DNA of 64,000 bases from Gracilaria gracilis (Eukaryota; Rhodophyta; Florideophyceae; Gracilariales; Gracilariaceae), in contig JARGSG010000114.1 in the NCBI GenBank assembly GCA_030374805.1, positions 62,001-126,000 of the forward strand. The letters run 5' to 3'. Shown one piece after another: positions 10,818 through 21,368 of the stretch (position 1 is its first letter; each line of letters opens with the position of its first letter). The position numbers and the translations under genes were made by a program. The notes under the pieces are model-generated. The model saw only the letters and a list, made by a program, of their open reading frames with translations. It was not told the origin of the DNA and ran no database searches.

Positions 10818-12182
10818 TTGCTTCCGTTTTTTTGGAACAAAAACAAATGCCCTGGGAAACATCATTTGCTAAAGAACTGTCCTAATTCATCGGAGCAAGA
10901 GAAGAAAAAGATCTTTACTCGTGTTTCAAAAGAACGGAAGGAAATGAAGCAAATAAGGTCATTGCAGACGCAGTGTAGTAACGAAAGCTCAATCATGTTC
11001 GACGGAACAGTTGTGGGATCTGGAGAAAATACGCATGTGCGTGTCCTTACGGATCAAGGTGCTTCTGTTAATTGTATTCCCATGAAACTCTTCAAGATGT
11101 TAGAGAAACAGGGTTGTGTACGTGATGTACAAAGACTCAAACCTGTAGAGTTCTACAATATGTTTGACGAGAAAGCCAAACCTTTGGCAGCTTTTCAAAA
11201 GTGTAGAGCTGGCATTGAACTCAGTTTGAGGCATGGAACAAAACTGCGAATCCGTAATGCATGTCGGAGGATCATGAAAGTATCGTGTGATTACATCATT
11301 ATTGGAAGACCTACGTTGGATTCTTTATGCCTGAACAACCGCACACACTTATCACCTGCTGCTACACGACTGCAGGGGGAAATCGACTTGAGCCCAGTGA
11401 CGAAGAGCTCAGTTGCTGGTGATATCTCCAAGATTGCATCCATGATGTCGAGTAACTACTCAGTATATCACAGTACAAGAGATGCGGATAATGATCAGTT
11501 GTCAGACGAAGACGTCTATATTGACCTCGGAGAAGATGACCCAGACGAGCTCGAAGCAGTTCTGAAGAAACAAGTTGAAGGCGCCAGAGCAAATGGAATG
11601 ACGTCCGCAGGCTGTGTCCAACTGCAAAACTTGTGTAAGAAGTACCGCCAGGTTTTTCGGCTTAGGCTGGGAAAAACCCCACCGGCCAAGTTCGTGCCAC
11701 TCAGGGTCGAAATTATCGAAGGGCATGAAACTGTAAGGGTCAAGTTCAGGTGTTATGCAACTCCACATCGAAATTATATGGACAGGTTCACTCGGCAGCT
11801 TGCTGACATGGGGTTTAAATTCCTAAATCCCAAGGCAGATTTGCAGTGTGCCCCACTGGTCGTTACAAAGAAAGGGAAGGTGAAGTTTCGAATGACGATA
11901 GACCTCAGACCACTTAATGCAGACACCAAGAAGCAAGCGTGGCCATTGCCAAATCTCGAAGCAGAAACGCAGGACTTCTCTGGTAGTACAGTGTTTGCAG
12001 CTATTGACTTGGTTTCTGGTTATTGGCAGCTTCCGTTGCATGAGGATTCGTATTCAAAGTGCTCTGTTGTCACTTCTGACGGTGTGTTCTCTTCAAGGAG
12101 AGTATTGATGGGAATGACGAAGCGGTGTCGCATTTTCAAGGAAGTATATATCCTCTTTTCGACCACTTGCGAGATTCTTTGA
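10818..12182 (+). pseudogene. G2 nucleocapsid, protease and N-terminal reverse transcriptase
   Basis: The frame starts with a Cys/His cluster resembling a zinc knuckle (NKCPGKHHLLKNCP) and a basic stretch. A retropepsin-like domain follows: VLTDQGASVNCIP has the catalytic D-x-G-A, with Gln in the usual Ser/Thr position, and later YIIIGRPTLDS resembles the flap-end IIG motif. The RT N-terminal half starts at about residue 340: APLVVTKKGKVKFRMTIDLR, then AAIDLVSGYWQLPLHED with the first catalytic Asp. Reading shifts frame near 12125-12180 into the next piece. Confidence 0.8.
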
Positions 12183-12886
12183 AGCTCTGGATTGACGACT
12201 TTGCGCTGCGTGAGCAAGATGAAGAAAGGCTTTTAGAAGTCTTAGCCGATTATTTCAAAGTGTTTCAAGATAAGGGCCTATATGTTTCGGCGAAGAAATC
12301 AAGGTTTTTTAAGAAGGAAATTCGTTGGTGTGGCAGAATCATTGACGAGCATGGGTACCGAATGAATCCAACAAGAATTGAAGCCTTCAAGGACTTAGAA
12401 TGTCCACAAACTGCAAATGAGCTCTGCGAGTTCGTTCACTGTTGCAGATGGATGGGAAATGCTATCCCAAATCTGACCGCACGACTAGAACCTCTCACTC
12501 AACTGTTGAAAGAGGCTTATAAGAAAGTCGGAAAGCGCAAGAAGGCATTGTCGAAAAGAGTTCCACTACGTAGCCTTTCTTGGGGAGCAGTCCACGATAC
12601 TTCGTTCATGGATGTTCAAGAAAGCCTACGTGAAAGCGTCAGACTCTCATTTGAGAAAGAGGGTTATGTCATACGCGTGTTTACCGATGCCTCTGAGCGC
12701 TACTGGTCAGGAGTAGTGACCCAGATAAAAGAAGAAGAGTTGAATCGTCCCATCGCAATGCAGGAGCATGAGTCTCTTGGATTTCACGGTGGTGCGTTCA
12801 CTGAAACACAGTCAAGATGGACAACGTATGAGAAAGAAAGTTACGCAATCTTTCAAGTTTTCAAGAAGAGGGATTACCTGCTTTAA
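12125..12886 (+). pseudogene. G2 reverse transcriptase C-terminus and RNase H
   Basis: Continues RT after a frameshift. The active site reads LWIDDFALRE, a WIDD box instead of the usual Y-x-DD, followed by GLYVSAKKSRFFKKEIRWCG and ELCEFVHCCRWMGNAIP of the connection domain. RNase H begins at VFTDASERYWSGVV and includes RWTTYEKESYAIF. The WIDD variant with the RWCGR segment marks a particular gypsy group that I associate with oomycete genomes; that link is from memory of the family and should be tested by phylogeny. Confidence 0.82.
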
Positions 12887-12892
12887 GGCCAA

Positions 12893-13701
12893 ATGGACAC
12901 TATTGTGTTCACAGATCATAATCTCCTGTTTGTGTTTTGTCCGATGGCATACATTCCTTCCCCGAGGAGACATATCATCTCAAAAATCCAAAGATTGGCT
13001 TTGTTCCTAGCCAGGTTTGACTACTTTAGGAGCATATTGAGGGATTCAAGAACGTTTTTGCTGATATGCTTACAAGCTGGATCAAAGGTTACAGATCAAA
13101 GCCAGCTGCACGGTCAATTTCAAGTCTTCTGCTTAAAGCAACACAGATAATACCCCCCGCTGACTATTTTGTCTGGTCAAAGTTAGAAGAGATCCGTATG
13201 GTACAGCAGGCTGCAAGAAGAGAGGAGGCACGAACATCAGACGGAGATGGAATCTTGAGGTTCAAAAACATGATATGGATACCAGATGAAGATGTTGAGC
13301 TAAAGCTGAAGAAAATGATTGTATCTCACTGTGGTAGTTGTGGCCACCGTGGAGCATCTGGAACTGAGAGTGTGATAAGGGAAACGTTTTATTGGAGATC
13401 CTTAAAGGAAGATGTGCAGGCCTTCGTTAAGGATTGTCTGTACTGCATCTTATCTAGAGCTGGATCTATCCTTCCAAGACGTTTTGGGCATGCTCTGCAC
13501 GCTACACGTCCAAATGAAGTGATCCATGTTGATTTCTTGTACATTGGGCGAAGTACTTCCGGGTTTAGGTATATTTTACTCACTAGGGATGAGATTTCTG
13601 GTTTTCTTGGCTCTGGCCTGGTGTGGCAGCAGACAGTATCACAGCAGCCGAAGCACTGTCATCTTGGACGGCAAACTTCAGTGGATGGGACCACATGGTA
13701 A
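12893..13701 (+). pseudogene. G2 RNase H end and integrase zinc finger/first core Asp
   Basis: The stretch at 12893-13065 carries the last RNase H motif (VFTDHNLLFVF) and the turn ISKIQRLALFLARFDY. The integrase HHCC finger is at 13318-13450 (HCGSCGHRGASG, FYWRSLKEDVQAFVKDCLYC). The first core Asp is in HVDFLYIGRSTSG. The frame breaks near 13620, and the second and third catalytic residues lie in another frame. At least two frameshifts occur here. Confidence 0.78.
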
Positions 13702-14195
13702 CCGATCAGGGTGCTCATTTTCGAAACACACTAATGAAAAATCTCGCAGAGGAGTTTCATTTTGCTCATCAATTCGCAACAGCGTACTGTCCGTGGGCGA
13801 ATGGTTCGGTCGAAAGAATTTGTCGTGAAGTGTTTCGAGCATGTTAGGCTTTGTTAGCCGAGTGGCGACTGAAACCAGTAGAGTGGCCAAAGGTTGTGGA
13901 GGTGGTGCAGAGTGTCTTAAACCACGCTCCTTTGAAAGGTTTTGGATTGAGAGATAAAAATATACCTAATCTCTACAGAACTCCGCTCGAGGTATTCACT
14001 GGCCATATGTCGAAGCGTCCATTGCTTTCCGCATGGGTCACGAAAAACTATCCGAAAGCAGCGACTGCTACAGAAGCCAGAGCACGACAGATGGTAGAAA
14101 TAGATCGCTTGCAAACAGAAGTGGAAGAAATGCATGAAAAGGTCTCCCTAGAGGTTTGGAGAGCCGGAATCGAAGGATTCAAGAACATAATATGA
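13623..14195 (+). pseudogene. G2 integrase core, second half
   Basis: Second Asp in MVTDQGAHFRN and Glu in YCPWANGSVERICRE complete the DDE triad. A TAG at 13845-13847 interrupts the frame, and the same frame resumes as AEWRLKPVEWPKVVEVVQS with the NHAPLKGFGLRD segment typical of the distal core, ending in a helical stretch (ARQMVEIDRLQTEVEEMHEK). Confidence 0.78.
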
Positions 14196-14660
14196 GAACG
14201 CGTGTACATTTACCAGACTTAGACGTGGGATCTTTCGTCCTGGTGAGACAGGCGGTAGACGGTGGGCACAAATTACGATTCAAGTGGAAGGGACCTCGTC
14301 GGATTACAGAAGTTAAATCTGAATGGGTTTTTGTAGTGGAGAAGATTCTCACGAAGAAGAAAGAATCTGTTCATGTGCGTCGCTTACTACCATATAGAAC
14401 GGATCTGGACAGCCAATGTGTTGAAGATGAACTACTGAAAGCCATCAAGCATAATGAGGCGATCATTGAAAGAGTTGAGAGCCTATTGGGTATTCGTGAT
14501 GGGTTAAGTGGAATCGCATTGTTCGTTCAATGGGACGGATTGCCTGACGTTTGCTTGTACATGGGAGCCACTCCGTCAATTGTTTGAAGATGTTGCTGGT
14601 GTAGTGCAAGATTTTCTACATTCTTCAGGGAAGAGAGAGTTGAGGAAGCGCGCCCTGCGT
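14156..14660 (+). pseudogene. G2 integrase C-terminus with chromodomain-like end
   Basis: Residues VHLPDLDVGSFVLVRQAVDG and KLRFKWKGPRRITEV form the C-terminal barrel. SVHVRRLLPYR leads to a chromo-like segment with ALFVQWDGLPD. A frameshift near 14550 moves the expected WEPLRQLFEDV sequence to another frame, which then runs to a stop near 14678. The stretch GGGAAGAGAGAGTTGAGGAAG just before the end is purine-rich. Confidence 0.72.
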
Positions 14661-14721
14661 CTTTGCGCTTTAGAATGATTCACATTTTCGGTACCTGGTT
14701 TTGATACGTAATATGACTCAT

Positions 14722-14777
14722 TGAGCACTATAGAACTTGAGATCTAGACGGTAGTGTTTTGATGAGCAGAGAGCTCT
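14722..14777 (+). repeat. Right LTR of G2, left fragment
   Basis: First 56 bp of the right LTR, matching the left LTR from TATAGAACTTGAGATCTAGAC. It ends at GCTCT, where G3 is inserted, and resumes at 20028. Confidence 0.65.
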
Positions 14778-14986
14778 TGTAATACGATGGAGTCGTATAT
14801 GGATGTAGAAGTAGGTCGTGCTGAGAGTCTGGCCGAGCTCTGCCAGACTCATCGCTCGCTGTGTTTATGTAGCAGTCTCTAGTGCTACGTAAGCCTAACG
14901 TTACTATCTATAGCTATAACGTTCGCAAGCTGTAGCTAACGTTCTAGGGTGGTAGAGATAACGGTAGATACAAACGTTCTATTACA
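14778..14986 (-). repeat. 3' LTR of G3
   Basis: 209 bp bounded by TGTAATA and TATTACA, matching 19819-20027 with two substitutions near positions 23 and 28. Left flank is GCTCT. Confidence 0.95.
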
Positions 14987-14987
14987 C

Positions 14988-15338
14988 TCACCCCTGTTTT
15001 GGAGAGGTAAATGTCCTCATTGACTTTCTGGAGGAGTTAAACTTTCTAACCGCGGAGCGACAGTTCTTCAGAGAAGTTGTAGGTAACCATACGGCGTCAT
15101 CACGGTCATCTCCAGTAAACTGAACCAAGTAGAATATACGACGGCCGAATCTCTTCTTGTCGAGAATATGAGACACTTCTTGTTCAATGTCTCCATCATT
15201 ATTTATGACGACGTCAAGCGTACCTTTCTTGTCCTGATGATAAGGCTTCAGCTTAGAAACGTGTACCACATCGTGGGCTCTCTTCATGGTCGGCGGTAGT
15301 TCGACTCGGTGCGTGACTGGACCAAGCGATTCCCTCAC
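14988..15338 (-). pseudogene. G3 integrase tail and chromodomain
   Basis: RVELPPTMKRAHDVVHVSKL followed by KPYH is the conserved end of the integrase barrel. EVSHILDKKRFGRRIFYLVQ and DDAVWLPTTSL form a chromodomain. It ends within a few bases of the polypurine-like tract and the 3' LTR, as expected for a chromovirus. Confidence 0.8.
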
Positions 15339-15365
15339 ACGAAAAGGTCCAACAAAACGAGGTTG

Positions 15366-15764
15366 TCATTTCTTCGGCAACGTGGCACAGCGCGCCATAG
15401 ACAGTGCATCCGCGCGAAGGAGGACTAGGTCACCGACCTGAAATGAAAATGCTTCCCGGCGTTGATTTGCGTAGAGCTCTTGATTGGCGACGGCTTTAGC
15501 AAGATTGTCTCTCGCGAGAGCTCGTAGAGCGTTTCTTCGATCAATTAAGCCTTTCGCCTCTTTTGATTGAACCTTACAATCTTCCAGTTGACTTGTTACT
15601 AGAGTGTGTGGAACGTACCCAAGTTCGACTTCGAAGGGTGCCAGTTCTGTACTTCCATGCCGTGATGCGTTGTATTCGAATTCAATTATCGGAAGAGAGA
15701 GCTCCCATTCCGTGAGAACAGTCTGAATGACAGTACGAAGCATGTTGGATACAGTACGGATCAT
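15366..15764 (-). pseudogene. G3 integrase C-terminal half
   Basis: Just upstream (minus strand) lies SHPQTDGQSE with the catalytic Glu, and this piece starts at NMIRTVSNMLRTVIQ. It includes LPIIEFEYNASRHGSTELAP and AFSFQVGDLVLLRADALS of the C-terminal barrel. It ends at TGA 15366-15368, with the same frame continuing in the chromodomain piece. Confidence 0.82.
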
Positions 15765-15859
15765 GTTCTCGGATTGGCCGTCGGTCTGAGGGTGCGAAGC
15801 AGTCTAAATATTAGAACGAATGTTGAGAAGTTGAACTAACGATTTCCAGAAGTTTGAAG

Positions 15860-16192
15860 TTACCTTTGGATCCCGGTCGCTGAGGAGGGTGTGAGGCACG
15901 CCATGCTTGGCGAAGAGGTGGCCTTCGAAGAGATGGAGTGTCTGTCGAGCGGTGGCAGTCTTTGTGGTTGGGATGAGATTCCTTGCTTTGAAAGCTTGTC
16001 AACCATCACCAAAATTGCGTCGAAACCGGTTGTGGTGGTTGGTATCTCGGTTAAGAAATCGAAAGTAACGACTTCCCAGCAACGGTTGGGGATCGGAAGG
16101 GGTTGGAGGAGTCCTGTGGGGAGTTTGCGTGACGCCTTGTTGGACTGACAGCCACGACAGTTGCGTACATAGGTCAAGAAGTCGCTGTACAT
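15860..16192 (-). pseudogene. G3 integrase: zinc finger end and first core Asp
   Basis: MYSDFLTYVRNCRGCQSNKA supplies the two Cys of the finger, and VVTFDFLTEIP the first catalytic Asp; AILVMVDKLSK is the adjacent conserved strand. A frameshift near 16000 follows. In the shifted frame the sequence continues with LFAKHGVPHTLLSDRDPKVT, which contains the second Asp, and a TAG near 15804. Confidence 0.82.
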
Positions 16193-16210
16193 ATGGGGCC
16201 AGAAAGCGTA

Positions 16211-16654
16211 CTAATGTGCAGAATAGTATGACTTGTCTGCTCCAAGATGACCTTTTCCGTGGAAGTACTCGAGCAATTTGCGGCGGTTCTCCTCTGAAGG
16301 AATATACAAGCGAAGGGGGCCCGTGCCAGTCCAGTAGAGAAATCCGTCAGAGACAGTATAGTTCCGTAACTTCCTCTTGATTGGTGCGGGAGGATCGTAC
16401 GAGCTGTCTGTGAGTCCGCGAAAGACTTCTGTAGCGAAGAGATCGGCGCTGTATGCGTCGCGGATAACTCGTTGAATACCGGGAAGGACAAGACTTAGTG
16501 ACTGTAAACGCGGAGGTATGTAGTCAGGACGACGGCTGAGTGCATCAGGGACGACGTTTTTCTTCCCTGCAATGTGTTCAATATCGAATGTGTACTCTTG
16601 AATCTCATCGAGCCATCTGCATTGACGACCCGTTAGTTTAGGTTTTGTATTCAA
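16211..16654 (-). pseudogene. G3 RNase H end and integrase zinc finger start
   Basis: Continues in the RT frame: KLTGRQCRWLDEIQEYTFDI, HIAGKKNVVPDALSR closes RNase H. A linker leads to LYIPSEENRRKLLEYFHGKG and HLGADKSYYSAH, the HH half of the integrase zinc finger. TAG at 16211-16213 interrupts it. The next codons continue YAFWPHMYSDF in the same frame. Confidence 0.85.
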
Positions 16655-18067
16655 CTATGGGATAGGGTCGTGGTCTGTGCGCAAGATGAAATGTCTTCCA
16701 CGCAAGTAGGGTGCCCATGTGCGGAGGGCAATCATGACAGCCAGAAGCTCCTGATCCCCTGTGTCCCATCTACATTCCTTTTCCGATAGACGATGTGAAA
16801 GGAAAGCGATTGGATGGCCATTCTGAGACAACGTGGCGCCAACTGCATGCTTGGAGGCGTCGGTTGTCACGATGAGGGGCTGCGAAGGATCTGCGTGAGC
16901 AAGTACGGGAGCGGAAGTCAGTGCCTTTTTGATATCCTTAAAGGCCGATCTTTGTTCTTCGGTCCATTGAAACTGGCGAGTGCGAATCAAGTCAGTTAAT
17001 GGACGCAGGATGTTTGCGTAACCCTTGATGAATCTGTGGTAGAAATTAGTGAGGCCCAAAAATTGTTGAATGTGACGAACGGTGCTTGGCGTTGGCCAGT
17101 CCGTGACGGCAGAAGTGAGACGTTCTTGGGTAGAAACGCCTTGACCAGAGACGTGAAACCCTAGAAAGTCCACTTCCTTGAGGCCGAAGGAGCACTTGCT
17201 CAACTTGGCGTACAGTTGTTGTTTGCGAAGGGCCGCTAGGACTTGGCGGAGGTGCTGATTGTGCTCCTCAATTGATCTGCTGTATACCAGTATGTCGTCA
17301 ATGTAGAGGACGAGGCACTCACCGTTTAGGTCTTTCAAAGCCGATGCGATCAGGCGTGAGAACGCGGCTGGGGCATTCGTGAGGCCAAAGTAGAGCACTT
17401 TCCATTCTAAAGATCCATAGCGAGTTCGCATTGCTGTCTTGTGGAAATCCTCATCGCGAATGCGCATCTGATGATACGCACCGACAAGATCGATCTGCGA
17501 AAATATTTGGGCTCCGGAAACCTGGTCCAATGCTTCATCAATCAGCGGAAGAGGGGTGGAGTCAGGTATGGTAATTCTGTTCAGTGCACGGTAATCGCAT
17601 ACCATGCGTAGCTGACCGGACTTCTTCTTCACAAAGAAAACAGGTGCACCATATGGTGAACAAGATGGCTGGATGAGCTCTTTGCGTAGGAGCTCGTCTA
17701 GCGTGTTGCGTAGCAATTGCAGTTCTTCGTTGGATAAACGAATGACAGGCCGAACCGGCGGTGGTTTATCCTGCTTCAAGTTGATTTCGAAATCATGCTC
17801 TCGTCGCGGCGGGAGCTCGTACGGGAGTTCTTCTTTGAAAACATCGTTGAATTCGTCGACGATGGGGGCCAATTCTGGATGGCATTCCACAGCGGTGGAG
17901 GGCTGTAAGTGTACAGCGAAGACCTCGCATGCGCGGTGTTTGACGGCTTTGCGAAGGCTCTTGATGGAGATGGTTTTCATTACCGGTGGTTTGGAACGAA
18001 TCGAGGCTGCAGTTCGCTGGCGGGGGAATACTGTGACAGCAGAGCCATCTGCGCGCTTGATGGACAT
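16655..18067 (-). pseudogene. G3 reverse transcriptase and most of RNase H
   Basis: 470 codons. RT motifs: APVFFVKKKSGQLRMVCDYR, FSQIDLVGAYHQMRI (first catalytic Asp), VLYFGLTNAPAAFSRL and the active site CLVLYIDDILVYS. The connection contains QQFLGLTNFYHRFIKGYANI. RNase H has VTTDASKHAVGATLSQ, ELLAVMIALRTW and LRTDHDPIP. The frame is cut by TAG at 16655-16657, inside the last RNase H motif, and continues in frame. Confidence 0.9.
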
Positions 18068-18079
18068 CTGATGTGTCTT

Positions 18080-18481
18080 TCAATCGATGAAAGGATTCAG
18101 TATGATGAGCCATTCTCGCCCGATGGTGATGAGCGGGAGTCCGTCGTGTGCTTCGTTCATGGAAAGGACAAAGACGGAGAGGTTGGCCGAAATGCCAGAC
18201 AGGGTGACCGACGCAGTGGCTTCGTGCAAGACAGGAACCATGCTGTGATCACCCAGCTGTGCCGAAGGACAGTTGGAGGGCTGGAGCGATAGGCCGCAAC
18301 GCTGGGCGGCTTCGGGCGACATGAAGGCATGCGAAGCACCAGGGTCCAAGTGGAAAGCAACTTTGTTGCCATTGATGCTTGCATGGTAGATCATATCATC
18401 CGTAGGATCTGCGTTGAGCGCGGAGAGACATGGGTGCGGTTCGACCCGTGTCTTACGGGCCGCACTGTTGTGCGGCACCAT
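18080..18481 (-). pseudogene. G3 aspartic protease
   Basis: Retropepsin-like domain: VAFHLDPGASHAFMS holds the catalytic Asp, but the usual Ser/Thr of D-S/T-G is Pro. LITIGREWLIILNP is the distal I-G-x-x motif. The frame stops at TGA 18080-18082 and continues in the same frame into RT after four codons, so a TGG-to-TGA change is likely. It would process the polyprotein in the particle. Confidence 0.8.
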
Positions 18482-18489
18482 TAGTTTTT

Positions 18490-18645
18490 TGTGTTCTGCT
18501 TGTACGGCCGCTGTGGGGAGGCTGCATCAACAGTGGCATGGCACGGATGTTTTCGATCGCTCCATGGCCTTTTACCACACTTCATGCAACGATCGTGACT
18601 GCGGTAAGTATCCATTTCCAAGCGATTCTGATAATCAGCGGGGCC
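18490..18645 (-). pseudogene. G3 nucleocapsid zinc knuckle after the premature stop
   Basis: In the gag frame beyond the TAG, the sequence reads ADYQNRLEMDTYRSHDRCMK, then CGKRPWSDRKHPCH. The C-x2-C-x9-H-x-C spacing resembles the CFKCG-type knuckle of chromodomain-bearing gypsy elements. It overlaps the start of the protease frame. Confidence 0.6.
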
Positions 18646-19758
18646 CTATGTGGCAGCGTCGGGATCCTTGCTGATGGCACTAGGATTCAGCGGTTTTGTT
18701 CCACTATGTGCTGACCGATGCGAACGATTATTGTCCCTATATTGTGCAGAACTGCGTCTTGGGCGCTGTTTTGGCCCTGATGATTCGTCCCAGCGCTCTG
18801 AGATGTTCACAGTGCGTACAAGGTTGAAAATGTCAGCCATGGAATCGGGTTTTCCAGCGGGGAAGCGTTCTGACAGTTTCTTTCGAAACAATGTAGGTAA
18901 ACTCAGCTGTAAGAACGTGAACGCCTCAGTGGTCGGGGTTGCGCAGATGTCGGTGAGCTCTCGAAATTTTGTGATATGGCTTTCCAGGGAGCCGGTCATG
19001 CGCAATTTGATCAACGATACCCGTGCATTTGCTTGTTCGTTTGCAGGTACAAATTCGAAAAGCATTGCTGCCTGCAATTGATCAAGCGAATAGAAGAACT
19101 GACCAGAAAGCGCGACGCGATTGTACCAGAGATCGGCGTTATCCCGAAGCAGGCACACAGCAATCTCGACCTCCTGTTGAGCTGTTACTCCAGGACAGAG
19201 ATTCGTGACCTTCCTAAAGCTTGAAATAAAAGATCGAACCTTGGTTGAGGTGCGCTCGTGTTCTCGGCCGAAGTAAGGCGAAAAATTAGAGGACTTCAGA
19301 ACTTGTAGAAGGATCTGGGAGCCTTTCTGTGGGCTCGGGACGACGGTCTCTAATACAGGAGATGAAGTAGTTGCATTTGGATTCGGCAGACCGTCGGCGG
19401 CGGACGATGTCATCGGCTGCGTTTGGGTGGAGACGAGGCTACTCAGTGTAGCAAGTTGTGTCCGCAGACACTCGATCGACTCCTGTTGTGATCGAAGTAG
19501 TTCCAAAACTGCGGGGTTTGTCGCCACAGGGGCATCAGAATCATTCCGAACGGCTGGCGTCGGTGCGGCGGCAGGCGAGGAAACATGCGAGTTTCCCTCC
19601 AAGAGAAGGACGGTTGATTGTTGAGCAGATGACGTGGCATCTGTCGGGTTCATGCCATGACAGTAATCTGGGATGCGATTCAGGGAGCGCGAGCGTGGCT
19701 TTGTTTCTTTTTTTTGATGGGACCTGGTTCCCAACAATGCTTCAGAGGCGAGCGGCAT
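18646..19758 (-). pseudogene. G3 gag (capsid)
   Basis: 370 codons. The N-terminal third is Ser/Thr/Pro-rich with a short coiled coil (LELLRSQQESIECLRTQLAT). The capsid part follows with the retrotransposon gag signature: FYSLDQLQAAMLFEFVP, then ARVSLIKLRMTGSLESHITK and LSLPTLFRKKLSERFP. It would form the particle shell. TAG at 18646-18648 stops the frame, but the same frame continues with a zinc-knuckle segment, so the stop truncates gag. Confidence 0.85.
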
Positions 19759-19818
19759 CGAGTAGGGTGCGAAAATGGACTAATTCCTGGCCGTGGGAAC
19801 TGAGAAGATGCTGCCAAA

Positions 19819-20027
19819 TGTAATACGATGGAGTCGTATCTGGACGTAGAAGTAGGTCGTGCTGAGAGTCTGGCCGAGCTCTGCCAGACTCATCGCTCGC
19901 TGTGTTTATGTAGCAGTCTCTAGTGCTACGTAAGCCTAACGTTACTATCTATAGCTATAACGTTCGCAAGCTGTAGCTAACGTTCTAGGGTGGTAGAGAT
20001 AACGGTAGATACAAACGTTCTATTACA
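19819..20027 (-). repeat. 5' LTR of G3
   Basis: 209 bp, near-identical to 14778-14986, followed on the right by the target duplication GCTCT. The adjacent internal sequence read on the minus strand is TTTGGCAGCATCTTC; a TGG two bases in could be the primer-binding site, but the tRNA is not obvious. Confidence 0.95.
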
Positions 20028-20134
20028 GCTCTAGTAAAAGGCATGAAGACGACGGACGATCGTCGAGAGAGGAGGAAGGGGCCTCCCCTCCACTTTTGGT
20101 GCCGGTTTCTCTTGGCTGAGCGTAAATTGGCACA
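20028..20134 (+). repeat. Right LTR of G2, right fragment
   Basis: Starts with the duplicated target GCTCT and continues AGTAAAAGGCATGA to the CGTAAATTGGCACA end, in register with the left LTR of G2. Confidence 0.7.
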
Positions 20135-21368
20135 GATCGTCAAGCCATAGTTGGCTTCCCTGGCGCAATGTTTTGCCGTTTTGTCCCGATTAACCCCCCC
20201 GCGATCGTTCTCCTATGACTTTCTCACCATTTTGCTCCATCTTGGCTTCGCAACAGCTTCGTTCCACTCCCGTTTCCCTTTCGATGCTTCCCCGGGTACT
20301 TGGAAATCATTTTGTTATGGTGCAGTACCAAGCATCGCATAGAGCAAACTCACACGCTTATAAATCACTAAAGCGTCTCAATGTACCACTCATGGTCTAT
20401 CTCGTACTCGAAACAAAAGATGCTCTCTTGATTTATTTATTCTGCTCTGCGCTTCTTTCTTTGTCGCGTCTGTATTTTTTTGTCTTCGTGCTTGTTAGCC
20501 AACCGTACAGCAGATTCATGCGTTTCTTGGTTTTTGTCAAACGTAGGCATCTAGAAACCGAACCAACGAAAACAGATCAGCATCACAGTGTTACAGGCTC
20601 TTCTGTTCTTCTCAAGTCTTTCTTGGCTTTTTAATATTCAGTGACACACGCACTACAACAAATACCATTGCTTTGCAACCACTTGACTTTGCTGGAAGGT
20701 CCTCAGCAAAGTTCATTTCATATTAATGGCTGTTGCTAAGAGAGATCGAAGTGGACGTTGAAGTTTTACATGAACTAAAATTTTCCAAATAATATCACGT
20801 TTATTCAATCAAGAAGCTTACGAAAGTATGGTCATTGTGAACAGCACTCACACATAAAAGGAAGATTTTACTACCAAAATAAATCTAATCAATGGCAATC
20901 TAACATCTTTCTTCCCTCCATGCTGTATATGAGTATCCAGAAACGTAAAAGACTCGCGTGTTTTTTTGTTCCTCCATGGTATCAGGAATAGTTTTGAAGC
21001 GAACATCTGCGCCCAATCGTTGACGTAAATCACATGGATCTGGAACCAGTAAAACTGGTCTAATGATTGAAGCAACCGGTATGCACTGAATGCGTACAAT
21101 GCCATTATCCCTGATTTCATACTGGTACCCGCGTATTTAGAAAGTGATTAAAAACCCGCTGGTTTCATGGGTCTGCGTTCGTCCTGCATAGTCGTCATAT
21201 CAATGCTACCGATGTATGAGGCTGTTTTGGGATGGAGTAGAGGGAGTGTATAAGACCCATGTACTCGTTTTTCTTGTGTTTGCGTAATATCGAATCACGA
21301 CGGCAATACCCTCCAACCATTTCTCCCGACGCCACAGTTTGATTGACTGTTTTTGCTTCTGTTGCATC
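20135..21368. other. Interval without recognised genes
   Basis: No convincing coding sequence. A 90-codon ORF on the minus strand (20848-21120) precedes no known domain; it might be a trailing part of the transposase-like gene that lies upstream of it on the same strand. Confidence 0.35.

Larger units (their letters stand above)
14778..20027 (-). mobile_element. Ty3/gypsy retrotransposon G3, complete but mutated, nested in G2
   Basis: A 5,250-bp element on the minus strand. The two 209-bp LTRs (14778-14986 and 19819-20027) differ at only two positions, start TGTAATA and end TATTACA, and are flanked by the perfect 5-bp duplication GCTCT (14773-14777 and 20028-20032). In minus-strand order it carries gag with zinc knuckle, protease, RT, RNase H, integrase and a chromodomain. 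Six in-frame stops and at least one frameshift interrupt pol, so it is non-autonomous although the LTRs look young. A purine-rich tract (minus strand ACAGGGGTGAG) abuts the 3' LTR at 14987. Confidence 0.95.
9749..20134 (+). mobile_element. Ty3/gypsy retrotransposon G2, interrupted by G3
   Basis: Decayed LTR retrotransposon on the plus strand: left LTR about 9749-9977, gag, protease, RT, RNase H, integrase and a chromodomain-like end, then a right LTR split at 14777 by the nested element G3 and resumed at 20028-20134. The two LTR copies share long stretches (the ends around TATAGAACTTGAGATCTAG and GAGCGTAAATTGGCACA), but the left one has about 70 bp more. Clear divergence between LTRs and several frameshifts say that this insertion is old compared with G3. 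I found no clean target duplication, so outer ends are approximate. Confidence 0.8.

Noticed and set aside
13389..13890. Minus-strand ORFs over the G2 integrase
   Set aside because: Shadows of the integrase coding strand, whose zinc finger and DDE residues are clear.
15366..18648. Alternative genetic code to explain in-frame stops
   Set aside because: All three stop codons interrupt different elements in the window (TAA in G1, pogo, mariner and LINE; TAG and TGA in G3), so no single reassignment helps.
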